A stretch of 64,000 bases of DNA from the NCBI GenBank assembly GCA_015499995.1, contig JADNRV010000004.1:1-64000 (forward strand). The letters are read 5' to 3'. This document shows positions 34,997 through 46,258 of this stretch, piece after piece. The translations under genes were made by a program, and so were the position numbers. The notes under the pieces were generated by a model. That model saw nothing but the letters and a program-made list of their open reading frames with translations, did not search any database and was not told the DNA's origin. Source of the DNA: Flammula alnicola. Taxonomy: Eukaryota; Basidiomycota; Agaricomycetes; Agaricales; Strophariaceae. Numbering within the stretch: position 1 is the first letter of the stretch; every line of letters starts with the position of its first letter.

Positions 34997-35006
34997 ATTA
35001 CGTAAT
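34997..35006. promoter_or_regulatory. Palindrome ATTACGTAAT in the left divergent promoter
   Basis: This perfect ten-base palindrome lies between the left outer and inner genes and is retained at the mirrored place in the right arm (38973-38982). TTACGTAA is a classical bZIP-type site. Factor binding is inference. Confidence 0.5.
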
Positions 35007-35445
35007 AAACTGAACAGTCGCGGAATTTGAACTTGGCGACCAGCGACCTTGTGTGCACAGTCAAATTAAATCAATGTCATCACCGTGGCCTTTTGTTATC
35101 CACAAAGCAACTACGTTCTGGCACTGTCGTTTAATCTGGGCTGCTGTGGCTTCTGAAAGCTCTCTATCACTAGGTGAAATTTTATATTTCTTTATCCGAT
35201 TTTCGATGTATAACCTCCAGTACGCTATGCAGAGTTCGAGCTTGCCAAAAGCTTGCAAACTCAGACCAATTTCGCTTCTTTGGGATCGCACTCCCCCAGG
35301 AATTTCCGTAGAATTTACTGTTGGGATATATGGATTCCGTACTGACGGAGCGATTGGACCTCAAGGCAGAGAGCGGCATGTTTCTAAGTCCCTTTTATCG
35401 AATTTCGTTGCTCATGCTCAGCGTCCGGACATAGAGCCCACGCAG

Positions 35446-36384
35446 ATGGCAAGGTAAGACACACTCCTTCTCCAGCACTCGTGTAATATTGTTCTTATCT
35501 TTTGTGCCAGCCTGTCTTTAGGAGAAAATGATACAAGCTTCAATGGAAACAATGGCAACTCGGGCAATGTGAATGCGAGTGTGCAGATAGTGCCTACTCA
35601 TGCGGCAAGGTTAGATGCCCTCCCTCTAGTCATATCGTAATTAATATTACTTACCTCTCTGCTAGCGCATCTTCCGCACTGCAAGCTACAAACTCCAATA
35701 ATAACAACGTTAACACAGGAAATAGTAATTCTATACTTACCGGGGATAACAAGGTGGATGGGATGGTATTGCACGCTGGGAGAGGCCTATACATGAGCAT
35801 AAGCATGAATCAAGGGGAAGCTCGTAGGTATCCATTCGTCGAGTTAAATTCCATGCTATTAACGAAAAGTACCAGGAGCCCTCCAACTCGACAGCTTGAA
35901 AGAGGCCTTGCCAGAAAGCTCGAACTCTAGTAATATCGCGAATGCAGAAGCGAGCTTTGGTCTTCAACAACCACATACAGCTGGGGTCTATGAATTTGAG
36001 GCTGGCAGTCAACGTTATTGCGATCGCGAGTCAGTAGGTGAGAGTTTATTCAAGCTCTTGGTGGGTTTTATATGAAATCTGCACGTCACAGCACCATTGA
36101 ATGCGAGGTCCAACCTGAAAAGGATAACACCTGAGGTAGAACATCTCTTTGCTCATTCTGCATAGCCGCTAATGATTTGTTTTCAAGAATCTCAAAGACC
36201 ATGTTCCCAAAACCATACACCAGCGTATTGTCGGCTATATGCGCGCTTCAGACCTTTTCAATTCAACAACAGCCATTCTGCTCCATCGCCATCGCCATCG
36301 CTGTACGACTCAGAGGCGAATCACACTCGACATTGGCGGAAGAATGTTTATATTGGAGATGTCGGAGTGTTCGACGATGTATGA
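35446..36384 (+). pseudogene. Inner paralogue, left arm, truncated at the duplication centre
   Basis: From ATGGCAAG at 35446 the exons encode an Asn-rich N-terminus (NGNNGNSGNVNASVQIV, then NSNNNNVNTGNSNSILTGD near 35700), then RALQLDSLKEALPE, then ITPE joined to NLKDHVPKTIHQRIVGYM. After a frame change near 36270 the block WRKNVYIGDVGVFDD is followed at once by a stop. The second half present in the right inner gene (the LPTG and WYEAL blocks) is missing, because the copy ends at the centre of the inverted duplication. Several splice sites match the right copy. Confidence 0.68.
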
Positions 36385-36715
36385 AAGTTGGGCAGAGTTA
36401 CCGGACGAAGAATCTACGTTCATGTATGAATTTATAAATTATGAAATTATTCTGCACGATTATAACCCGTATCCCATATGGCCCACACCACATCCTACTT
36501 CCAACCTCGACGATTGCTCATGAGTGTTCTGCGGTCGTGTAGTAACGACAGTCTGCCAACTCAATTGAGCTCGCGCAGAGTATGTGGCTGTGTGTGTCAG
36601 TAAGACGTCGACTGCCCACTCCCTCCACTCCCAATCGAAAGGAAAATTCAGGAAATTGTCTACATACATGTACTACATGTAAATATATGTATATCCAATG
36701 CAGTGCTATGTAACC
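36385..36715. other. Spacer near the centre of the inverted duplication
   Basis: The spacer holds weak remnants of the inner gene (for example NPYPIWPTPHP) and short AT-rich sequence with TACATGTA repeats near 36665-36690. No gene. Confidence 0.45.
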
Positions 36716-38383
36716 TCACCGAGCTCTCGGTCTGCGGAATCGATTTACAGTAGTACGAAAAGAGTCTAGAGAAAATATCGATGATGCTGCGGTTTTTGTG
36801 GTCCTTCTGCTTCTCCTATATCCTCCTATCCATGAGCTCTCTTCCTGAAGATAGAACGCCTCGACGGCAAGAACATGACACTCTTCAATCTCGTTACGGT
36901 CTGATTCATGGGCAAAATTACCGAAGTACGCCTCTATCCTCTCAAGGTGGTCGGGTGAAGGGCCATTCTTCGTCAGGATATCGTCACTGGTTGACCAGAA
37001 ATAATTATCCCTGGTTCTATCCCCGACTTTCACCTCCTCCCATGATAGCCTCGCTATTCCTATCTTTTCCTCCCGAGACGATTTGGTAGCTGCTGCTATA
37101 GCCCATGAACTAGCTCGGTAGGAAGTGCTAATGAGTGTTAAGGAGCGACCATTGAGCCTGTTTTCCAAGGCTTCATACCAGCCAGTCTGTTGTCGTCTGA
37201 TGTAGTCGATTAGTAAAGCTTCTTCAGCTTGACTTATGGTAATCCTGGTGAAGCCGTTTATTGCGTGAAGTGCCGTGCAGACAGCACCGTAACGACCAGT
37301 AGGCAATCGGATCGTAGCCAAATATTCGGAGTTATCACCACTGCAAGAATGTAAGCGGGGCTTCATTATGTGGCAGACACCAGCAGAGGTCCGACCTTTT
37401 TGTATCGTCTTTCATGAAGCCATAGGTTTTCATCTGATTTTTCCCGAAACGTCGAACCGCTTCCGAGTCAATCATCGCATCGGAGAGGTCTTTAGGATAA
37501 GGCACGAAGTTTTCGGGAGGTTCGCATCTACGGCTGCGGTTTTGCTCTTTTGTCTCGAATACATTGAAGAGTGTCTCGAAACCGCCGTCATTGTTAAAGA
37601 ATCCAACGTCTCCGATATAGACATTTCTCCGCCAATTTTGGGTTGGTTTACTCAGAGATGGGGATGGTTTCCAAAGTGGAATGACTATTCTTGAGCTAAA
37701 AAGGTGTGATGCGCACATGTAGCCCGCGATACTTTGATGCATGGTTTTTGGAAGATGATCCATAATATTCTTGAACGCAGGACATCAGCAGCTGCCTCAA
37801 TACATAGAGACAAGAATCCATACCTCAGGGGTTATTCTTATTAGGTGTGATCTTGAACTTGGTGCTGCGACATGCGTATTTCAAGATCAGTACCTTGAAG
37901 AGGGACGAAACAAGTTTATAACCCGTACCTACCGACTCGGAATACCGTTGAATAGCATCATCGCCATTGCCAACACCAACATTATTAGGCCGCCGAAGGT
38001 CACGACTTGGATTCGCGACAGGATTAAGATTCGAGCCGTCCGGTAATGTCTCTGCCATCTTGTTAAAGCCGTCACGAATCAGGGCTTCCGCTGCCTAATC
38101 GTCAATAGAATAGCCTTTACTTTAAAGATGGAAAGCTTACTACGTTCCCTCTGAGTCAATTCTAAGCTTATGTGCACGTCTCCTCCGGCGTTTACAACCA
38201 TGTCTCGTATCTCGAGTGTGTTACCGCCTACAATTGCGGAGTTCTTATTTCCCGTGTTGACGTTGTTGTTATTGCAGCTTGTAGCGTTCACGCCAGAAGA
38301 AGAACTAGTATGGCCATAAGCATTACATCAATTAGGATCTACACGGATGGGAGGATGTCTGACCTTTCTTCTGTACCCGTCAT
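36716..38383 (-). CDS. Inner paralogue, right arm: Asn-rich motif plus GDVG-family domains
   Basis: The spliced frame reads through from the ATG at 38383 to the stop at 36716. Order: NNNNVNTGNKNSAIVGGN near residue 16-33; a linker with the QRYSESV junction; ENIMDHLPKTMHQSIAGYM; the block IPLWKPSPSLS...RRNVYIGDVGFFNNDGGFETLFNVF near 37600; CEPPENFVPYP. Then, after an intron ending near 37345, come IRLPTGRYG, TGWYEALENRL and a Ser/Trp-rich stretch, with an Arg-rich tail. The paired blocks (PLW...IGDVG...LFNV and LP.G...WY...VTG) typify an expanded, functionally uncharacterised Agaricomycete family. Relative to the left copy the upstream ATG has become ATAA, so the start is moved downstream. The inner genes of the two arms converge on the centre. 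Confidence 0.72.
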
Positions 38384-38972
38384 AGGCACGTCCGGAGTAG
38401 CACTCGTATTGCTCGAGTTGTCATGGATGTCAGGCAAGTTTATAGCTCTCTGTGCGTCAGATGGGCTGGAAGACAGATAAGGACAAGATCCTACGATTCG
38501 TGGTAAATGAGAGGATATCTGACCTTGTTATATTAGGCGGCCCTATCGAGTCCAGAACTGCTGAACATGAGTGTCGCTCAGTCAAAACTTGAAGGACTTG
38601 GAAACATACTATTCTCTGTCTTCAGGCTCAAACTTTCCATAGGTAAGGAGTCCATATATTCAAGAATCAAAATTTACTCCAAAACCTGAGACTATACGCG
38701 AGAAAAAGAGTCCAGTGGGCAAGAGTGATGATTTGATTTTGGAGATTCAAGTTTCGAGTCTGAAGGGCGTTCCAATAAGTATTAAAACGCAGAATTCAAT
38801 CGGAAAATACAATATAACCGTTTCAGCCAGAGCCCAAGAAGCGACGAGAGGGGTTAAATGGCGATGTAAAACGTACTTGCCTTATAAACAACAAAAAGCA
38901 TGAGGACATTCATTTGACATTGACAGCCTGGTTCAAGATTGGTTGCCAAGTTCGAACTCAGCGAACGGTCGG

Positions 38973-38982
38973 ATTACGTAAT
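38973..38982. promoter_or_regulatory. Palindrome ATTACGTAAT in the right divergent promoter
   Basis: It is the same ten-base palindrome as at 34997-35006, again between divergent inner and outer genes. Confidence 0.5.
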
Positions 38983-39069
38983 TTTATGGTTCGACCTTCT
39001 CACAAGCTTCAGCGTACCTGCCAGCTATATCACTTCGACACTAATCACGAAGGATTTCTCTCCCAGACC

Positions 39070-40907
39070 ATGACCTCCTTTCTGCGAACTTTGCGCCTGG
39101 GCATTGGCCAACCTGAAAACCGACGGCCAGACTTGGACTCCATGTCTGGATCTGAAGGAAGTTTCTCCCGGCATAGTGCGTCTGTTTGTGGCGTGTGGCA
39201 ATCTGCAGAATACTGAACACAATCTTCCAGGCTCAATTCAAGGTCCTTATCGCGAGGGCATGACGGACACCAGTTTCCCTGTCTACTGCACGGTCAAGAG
39301 CCAGTTTCGAGCACCTGAAATATATGCTCGCTCCTTGCTATCGTTCGGGAGTGGGGTTGGCTTATATCATATTGAAGGCAATGCATCACGGCCCAAGTAT
39401 CATTTGAGCCAAGGCGCCTTCGTCGGCGACGTTGGGTATATGAACGAAACTGGTTCTTTTTGCTACTGCTTTAACCTGTTTTATCCATCCGATCATCCCA
39501 TTCAACGGCAGATTCTGCCACATAATTTTTCCCCAATTCACCCTCCTCTATCCAGCGAGGAGGTTCGCGTTGTTTCTAACCATTTCGCTCCTGGAACGAT
39601 CATGGCCACTCAAGGGATTGAGGTATCCCGCGTATCGGACTCCCCATTGTAACTGCATGTCACCCCTTTCTACATCGTAATACTGATAATTTTTATGCAC
39701 AGGCAAGCCGACTTTATCACGTCAGCTCGTGAAGGAGCTGTTCTTGTTTTACCTAACGGGGCTACACGGGAGGAATTTGTTGATCCTTCCAGGATTTACC
39801 CCTACGTGAAGGAACACGCTACTTCATGGTATCAGCTTCTCAATGGTGACAGCGACAATGTCATTGAGAGACCCGTCATAAACGGCGCTCTGTGGGTTGT
39901 TACTGGAGTTGATCGGGTTGATTCATGGGCTACGGCAACATTTCCCGCCGAAAAGATTCTTAGAATGAAAGCGGAGAACCACATACGATTCAAATATAAT
40001 GAAGAAAATTCGGAGTTCTGGGAAGGTAACAGTCAATCCAAGCCACTGGAGTATAACGCAGGACGCTTCTCTGATGGTACCCGTGGTGCTGTCCTTCTAA
40101 GCGTGTTATCTGTGGCACTGAGCCCGTCCGAGTGGTCGCGACATGTTGCACACGTTCCTCCCAAATTTGTTCGAAACTGTCCTGTACTTCCGGCTCCATC
40201 TCTGGGTCTGCGATCACGGCTTCAGGAAGCGTTGGCTCGTATTAAAGGTACCGTAAGGCCCCCTGCGCGCGATGACCCAGAGGTAAAGCCAACATTTAAT
40301 TCTGCAACAATCTCTCATGTCTCTCTTGTTCCAGGGCTACTTCCATCCATCCATCATTCTCTTACATATCCTGCTCCTAACGGTGCGGTATTCTCTTCTT
40401 TCTCAACTTGTATCATGTTGACGTCGTCAAATAGGATCCGTCAGCTGTGGTAGGCGTAGTTGCAGACTCTGTCTGGTGCTCACAGGTGAACGGAGTAAGT
40501 AACATTCTCTATATCTTTATTACACGAGCCAACCATATCTGCAGCATCTTTGGACACACCCTGAAGTTGTCGAACTGGTACGTAGAGTGATCGACAATTT
40601 CGACGTTGTGAATACAGAGGGTGGGCCACTCCTTAGTTGGTCTGATGTCTGTGCATCCCTGACTTTTCTCTTCCAGGAGTGGTAACGTTTGTACCAAAGC
40701 CTAGTGAGAATATACCGGTAGGTTGCACCTACGCTAAGAAAGCCTTTCTATATTGATTTCCTTCAGGTCTCAGCTTCAACTCGTCAGCGAAAGGGTTTGA
40801 TGTCAAACTTCGCTCGCCTTCTGCCCTGGGTCGGCAAACCACCAGAAGAGAAACCTAATGCACAAGTTCTTGAGAACATGTGCAAGGTTCTCTGGATACC
40901 CGAGTGA
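39070..40907 (+). CDS. Outer paralogue, right arm: intact GDVG-family protein (489 residues)
   Basis: Eight exons (39070-39175, 39231-39648, 39703-40282, 40335-40382, 40435-40494, 40545-40620, 40677-40717, 40767-40907) give 490 codons in one frame. Every intron is GT-AG and 49-55 bp or close. Blocks: SIQGPYREGMTDTSFPVYC, the LSQGAFVGDVGYMNETGSF...CFNLF block near residue 110, SAREGAVLVLPNGATREE, ATSWYQLLNGD, GALWVVTGVDR, DPSAVVGVVADSVWCSQV, HPEVVELVRRVIDNFDVVN and a C-terminal LLPWVGKPPEEKPNAQV. There is no Asn-rich motif and no membrane segment. The family is Agaricomycete-specific as far as I know and its role is unknown. It is divergent from the inner gene across a promoter of roughly 0.7 kb. 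Confidence 0.82.
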
Positions 40908-43306
40908 TCGTCACATAAGACGTCCCTTTTTAGATATCTGCGTTTTAGATGGCATTACTATTCACCAATCTATAATTCGTACATCGTCCTGATAAATAAA
41001 TCGGCCTAGAAGTTGGCATTTGGTCTTATTCTAAGATGTTCATGATACCCATGGGCGTGGAAATGGCACCGAACCGCCGGGCTGGGCTTGTGGCGCTTTG
41101 AAATGGGATGCACTTGAGATGAGCTGTTCCAACGTAACTCTAACAAAGTGGGTGTTTATATACGAAGGGAATACAGCAAATCCAGAGTCGCCGTTAGTAT
41201 GGAAACGATCCAAGGAAGGTTTCGGCAGGAATCGGCACTACGTTTCCCCGTACTGACTGACAGTAATATTGACTGACGCCGTCGTCGGACAACGTCAATG
41301 AAAACACTGCTGTAGTGACTTGAAGATTTGAATCGACGTTTAGCCGTTCAACGTTCATGGTTGATTCTCTCAAAATGTGCAGTTCAGCCAGTGGACCAAA
41401 CTGTGTGCAACTGGCGTACATTCGTTGCACATTCGTTTTGATAAGTTCGCGAATTCTTACATAAATTGCCCCATAACGACAGTGGGTAGGTTTTTTCTAG
41501 TACACAACCTGCTAAAGATATCCTCAATATAATTTCGTAAGCTCCGTCTAGATTCAGTCCTCATTGTGTGAGTCTATGCAAACTGGTGAGAGTATTCCTG
41601 TCATTTGGCGCCCATAAATCATTATGTAATACGCCGGAGTCCACTTGACAGCCTACCGTGCTTGACCTTAGCTTCGCCAAAGGCTTCAAGTTGCAGGTAA
41701 AGTACATTCTTTTGTTCTTTTTCGTTGTGTGCAAAGTACTTAAATTTAGGAGATACGGTACAGCAGGAGTGTTGATGTAAGTACGTAAATATGCATTCTC
41801 AGACTGAATCGCTTGACTCGGAGACGGACATCCATTGTTCTCTCTTTAGCGACCTTGTTTTCCAAACCTCTAGGCGGACATCCATGGATACTTTATTGTA
41901 AGTCCCCGTGTATCAATTTTGGAAAACAACAACCTCAGTGGGCTCCGGGTGCACTTCTATTCAATACAGGCTGACTTGCGAAAATGCCGAAACTCGAACT
42001 CGCATGGAGGCGTAAACTTCGCACTATAAAGGCAAGTGCCAAAATGGTCAAAATATAGGAAGGGTGCGAGGGTTCTTCCGTCGAGAAGCAGCAGTGTTTC
42101 CGTTCCTATATACGCAAGATATTTAATTTCATCGTTATCACTACTTGATATGCAACTAGATTTACGGGAGAGGCGATTTGTCCGCATGGCTGCTCTTCCA
42201 AAACTCGACTCTGCCCTCATTATCAAACCCAACTTGAAGTGGGCATGATGTACTTTAAATCTTTAAATACGACTTCTCTGGTGTTTCCATCTCTGGTGTT
42301 TCCATCTTTTTCGCTCTTTATACTACCCACAGAGACATGTGATAAAATGAGTGTTGGACAGCTCTTTGATGCACGAAGTTTCGTGTCCTCGGATGTGCTC
42401 TTTATACCCTTCCGCAGTGGTCGGGACTCCGCACGCTTCAATAGGCCGGCTTGCAAGTCTTTTATCGTTGTTACAGCATCAAGTCCATGGGCAGGATATA
42501 CAAGTGGCATGCTCTATTGAGTCAGAAGGTATTTAAGGTGAAAACGTACGATACGGAGGCATATTGATAGTCCAACGTGATAAGGAAGTCGGGTATTTAA
42601 ATAATATATGTTAGAAGACACAAAAGCCGTATGAAACGAGCCTCAGGCTCGAGTTGCAATCGGAAGCGTCGTGCGGGCATTGGTGGTACAAGATATACAA
42701 CGAGGTTTCGGGCCCTGCCAGTGCCAAAGGTATGTAATAACCAAATTGGGCTAGACCAGATCTCGGCCTGCACCAATCCGCTGAAGGCGATAAGTATTCG
42801 GGACACAGCAGAAGAGAACATCTATATGTAAGTCTAGTTTCTAGGTTTCGAGGAAGAGTTTTGGGAGGTGGAAAATCTGGAAAGCGGAGAAGACGTAGAT
42901 CTCAGCATGGCATGAGAGAGAGGGAAAGTATAATGAAGGGACGGGGCCTACTTCAGTTTATCGACCACGGACCTATAGATTACGTAGGGTCCATCAGCGT
43001 CATTCAATACAATTTGCGACTCGTTGTATTCGCGAAACGAAAAGGCGATAAGGGAAATGAACAGATGACAAGTCAAACTTACTTGAGCAGATGGACGTCG
43101 ACCCGAAAATATTTCCATCCTGATTTGTCGAGTATGGCGGGACGTTTTTTTATAACTGTTGCTTGTTGGCTGCTGTGTTCAGGATTCTCAACATCCCGAA
43201 CGTCAGCAGAGCTCGTCGCTGTCACCCTCTCCGCCGAGCCACCGTGTTGGGGTGCAGATTGTTCTAAATGAGTTTAAAGTCATTGATACAGTAGTCATTA
43301 TTGAGC
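40908..43306. other. Right-arm flank and intergenic DNA
   Basis: 40908-42035 is the mirrored non-coding part of the duplication. 42036-43306 has only short frames and one small 15-16 bp direct repeat (TCTGGTGTTTCCATC) near 42280-42310. I saw no gene. Confidence 0.5.
42025..42032 (+). promoter_or_regulatory. Orphan TATA box at the right duplication edge
   Basis: TATAAAGG here mirrors the promoter of the small Asn-rich gene, but no homologous gene follows. The duplication breakpoint falls just downstream. Confidence 0.5.
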
Positions 43307-43705
43307 TCAGCTTGAAGGAAGAAACGACGCACCCAAGTAGATAGAATGCTCATCCCATGAAATAATAGTAGCGCCCCGTAAGGGAGACGACCTCTTCTCC
43401 CCACTCGGTGAATACCAATATGGTTTTGGAGCACGTTGTTGATTCCGTCTGCGCTTCCGCTCGTCAAACACGTGCGGTGCGATTCCACTGATCACCTCAC
43501 GCGGTGTAGGTTTGAAGTTGGCGATAGCGTCTGCAGTAGTAGCATACACCTTGACGACCCGTTGCGATGATGGTCCTGCGCCGGCGCTTGCGGATCTCTG
43601 TCTCGGCTCAGAGCAGTGTTGAGCAGGCTCCTGATGTTGGCCATGGGTCTTGGTGGTCAAAAGTGGAGAAGACGGGACTGCGCCAGTATCTAATACCTCA
43701 GACAT
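43307..43705 (-). CDS. Hypothetical basic protein (132 residues)
   Basis: From the ATG at 43705 a Ser/Gln-rich start leads to RVVKVYATTADAIANFKPTPREVI, a basic DERKRRRNQQRAPKPYWY patch and a short tail. It is a single frame without introns. No family recognised. Composition looks coding, but no other support is available. Confidence 0.38.
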   Translation of the reverse strand: MSEVLDTGAVPSSPLLTTKTHGQHQEPAQHCSEPRQRSASAGAGPSSQRVVKVYATTADAIANFKPTPREVISGIAPHVFDERKRRRNQQRAPKPYWYSPSGEKRSSPLRGATIISWDEHSIYLGASFLPSS

Positions 43706-44445
43706 CTCGCTGATAAGTGTAGAGGTAATGGATGATGGGAGAAGGAGACAAGGAGCGTGGCGGACCAATGGGCTGGCTTTTGTTCAGTGCATGCAGGTCC
43801 AGGGAGACTCAGCGGCGCTATTCACGCGTTCGCTCATTTAGATGCTATCAGGCACAATTCTGGCTTTCATAAGGGTTGACGTTCAAACCGAAGCACTGCC
43901 AGTCTGCCGTCCGTGCGCTCACAGCATGGTGGCAGAAGCCACGTTCTCAGCGCTTGTCCTTGGATCAATTCTATTGTGTAATTCATCAAGATGCGCCTGC
44001 GGAGAGAACGGATGTTCACCGGGATATGTCATGAAGCGTATGACCATCCGCCGGTCTGCCACTCCCGCACTCGCAAACATAGGCCAGGAGTAAACACATC
44101 AGTCGCGTTCAAACCTTCAAGCTTCAAGTTCAAGCGGCAATCAGTTACATTGGGCGACGATGCGGCCCCCGGAGCGTTATCTCCTCAAAGCCGCTACTCC
44201 GGTCTCACTGAATCACGGCATTCTGTCATATCCAATGAAGCCCGATTGCGCGATCACTGAAAATAGCCCAGGTCGGTGGATTATAGTGAAGCGCTTGGAA
44301 GCTGCAAGGAAGGAACACCTAGGCTGCACCATTAGGATTGTGCAAAGCGTCACAGGCAGCTTGACAGGGGCTCTCAACGTGTAAGATTTACAATCCAAAG
44401 TACAGGTGAACAATGAGCGATGGGAGAAACACAATTACAAAGATT
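43706..44445. other. Intergenic DNA
   Basis: Three short overlapping plus-strand frames occur here without motifs. Nothing else seen. Confidence 0.4.
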
Positions 44446-45538
44446 TCAGAACTTGTTCCGCTTCCTCGCAGTCTTCTGTGCCGTCTCTGGAGCCCTGCAC
44501 AACGAGAAAATTCAGCACAAATTAGTCGCAAGAAATGCACGGATCACGCACTTTCGATTTTTGCCCTTGATATCCGGTTCATCCACATCCATGCTCATGT
44601 TCTCGCGATCACCCATCTGGAAGGCGGCGCGTCTGCTCGCCATCCCACCACCCAAGCTCTTTTCCTTCTGCTTATCATATACCTCTTTGAGGTTAGCCTG
44701 CAGTATTTTTTCGTGCTCTTGCTGATTCATCTTCATCGCTGCTGCATCCGCGGCAATCGAATTGATTTTCCCATCAAGAGTGGCGAGTACAGCTGATGTT
44801 GTTGATGCCCTGGACATTTCATCAGAAAGAAAAGAAGGATTTGGAATAGGAGATGACGCACCAGTCCTTGAGGGCTGCGAGTACTTGCTCCAGCTTTCCC
44901 GGTTCGAGATCCCGGCCCATTGTGTACGAAACCTCTAGTTGCTCCTCCTTTTGATCGAGCTTTCCTTGAAGAAGATCGAGATAGATTGCGTCGATAATGA
45001 GATCTTCAAGCTCTCGGACGTTCGAGATATCAAGAGCTTTCAGTAAATCGGCATATGGGAGGATCTAACAGGGTAGATAAGCACAAGAAAAGTTCATTAG
45101 GTTAGGTGGGGCTCACTCGTCGATCCGCTGCCAGTGAAACGATCGTTAGATGCTTGAGCTTAATGATCTGAGCTTGGTTCAACGGTGGCAAATCATCCTT
45201 GTGCTCTGTTTCCGTGAGAACATGAAGTGTGGTAATTCAAGATAAACGCACGAAGGTAATCTTGGTATGTCTTGTAGGAGAATAGCTGGAGCAGCGAGAG
45301 GAATTTCTGATGTTGTTCGCTTTTCGCCAACTATAAGAGGGCCTTAGAAAGGGCTACATCATATATAATAAAAGTATTGCACCTCCTGGATGTTCGGTAG
45401 CCCCAACAACTCTGAAAAAACGAAAACACCTGGGGCGGTAGTGGCGTCTTGAATGAGTTTCGCAGCGGCGGCTCCTTTCAGAGACTTCGCCATGAGCAAG
45501 AAAGGCTCAAGTTTCGCAGAGAAGTTGGCGAGATCCAT
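44446..45538 (-). CDS. csn7: COP9 signalosome subunit 7 (PCI domain)
   Basis: Six exons (45383-45538, 45252-45330, 45117-45205, 44862-45064, 44552-44809, 44446-44494; introns 46-57 bp) give an intact 277-residue protein. The PCI core is clear: [60 protein letters not shown]. This matches the CSN7 signature of the signalosome, which removes NEDD8 from cullin ubiquitin ligases. A C-terminal helix and a basic tail (ARKRNKF) follow, as in CSN7 orthologues. The start at 45538 gives a normal N-terminal helical repeat. No frame lesion. Confidence 0.92.
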
Positions 45539-46258
45539 GGTTCACGATAACTTCGAGTTCTTTGGATGTGAAAAGCTCTTATTGCAACGAACTCGGGGGT
45601 TTCGATAATGCTTTGGTCGCTGTGCTGAACAGCGAGGAAGAGTGCCAGTGGTGTTATGAGAGTGGTGATGTGACTCATGTCACAACGCCATTAAACTCAA
45701 ACACTCGCAAATCGGCGGTAACCCGGGCCGCCTTGGGCGCTAATTCTCTTTGACCGCACACAACCAAAGAAGAAACAAGTGGAATTGTTGTGTATCCTAC
45801 GATTTTGTATAGAATCCAAATAACCCGCCAATGGAGCCAACAGGGCTCGTGAACCCAAGGGCGAAACTGCTGTCAGTTATTAGGTGTGCATGTTTTTTAC
45901 TGCCAGTACATCTAGGAGACCAAACTTCAAAATTTGAAACACGTATGCCATTCCTTGCAGAGATTGATATTTCCTATCCAAACGTTTAGGAAGACATGTA
46001 TTGCGCCTGCGTACTAATGTAAGGCGCCTGCCTATGGGTTTCATATCTGAACTCCGCCCGAATTCTCTGATCCGATCGTGCGCCGGTGGTTGCACTGCCT
46101 TGGTCCAGATTGACGGCTAACACTGTTCTGCCACAAGTAGTCATGAACGACCAGGTATTGAAATCTCCACTTACTTGATCGCGACTACACAGATCAAGTC
46201 AAAATCTTAGCCCACCGCTCACGCCCCGCAACACTTTATGTAACGAAAAGCTAGTACG
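45539..46258. other. Divergent intergenic region between csn7 and the F-box gene
   Basis: About 0.7 kb probably contains both promoters. No motif is clear enough to name. Confidence 0.4.

Larger units (their letters stand above)
31930..36380. repeat. Left arm of a large inverted duplication
   Basis: Read on the opposite strand, this arm matches the right arm (37590-42035) in order along its length. Matching points include the TATA box and leader (31934 with 42032), the intergenic block at 32000-32300 (with 41680-41960), the outer gene, the divergent promoter, and the inner gene as far as its GDVG block. Coordinate sums stay near 73970, giving a centre near 36985. Identity is imperfect and the coding lesions are concentrated in this arm. 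Confidence 0.85.
37590..42035. repeat. Right arm of a large inverted duplication
   Basis: This is the mirror of 31930-36380. The outermost shared piece is the leader and TATA box at 42025-42032. Beyond it the right side has unrelated DNA where the left has the small Asn-rich gene. Confidence 0.85.

Noticed and set aside
42861..43271. 136-codon plus-strand frame with a basic start
   Set aside because: The start is not ATG, there is no motif, and it contains no splice or family evidence.
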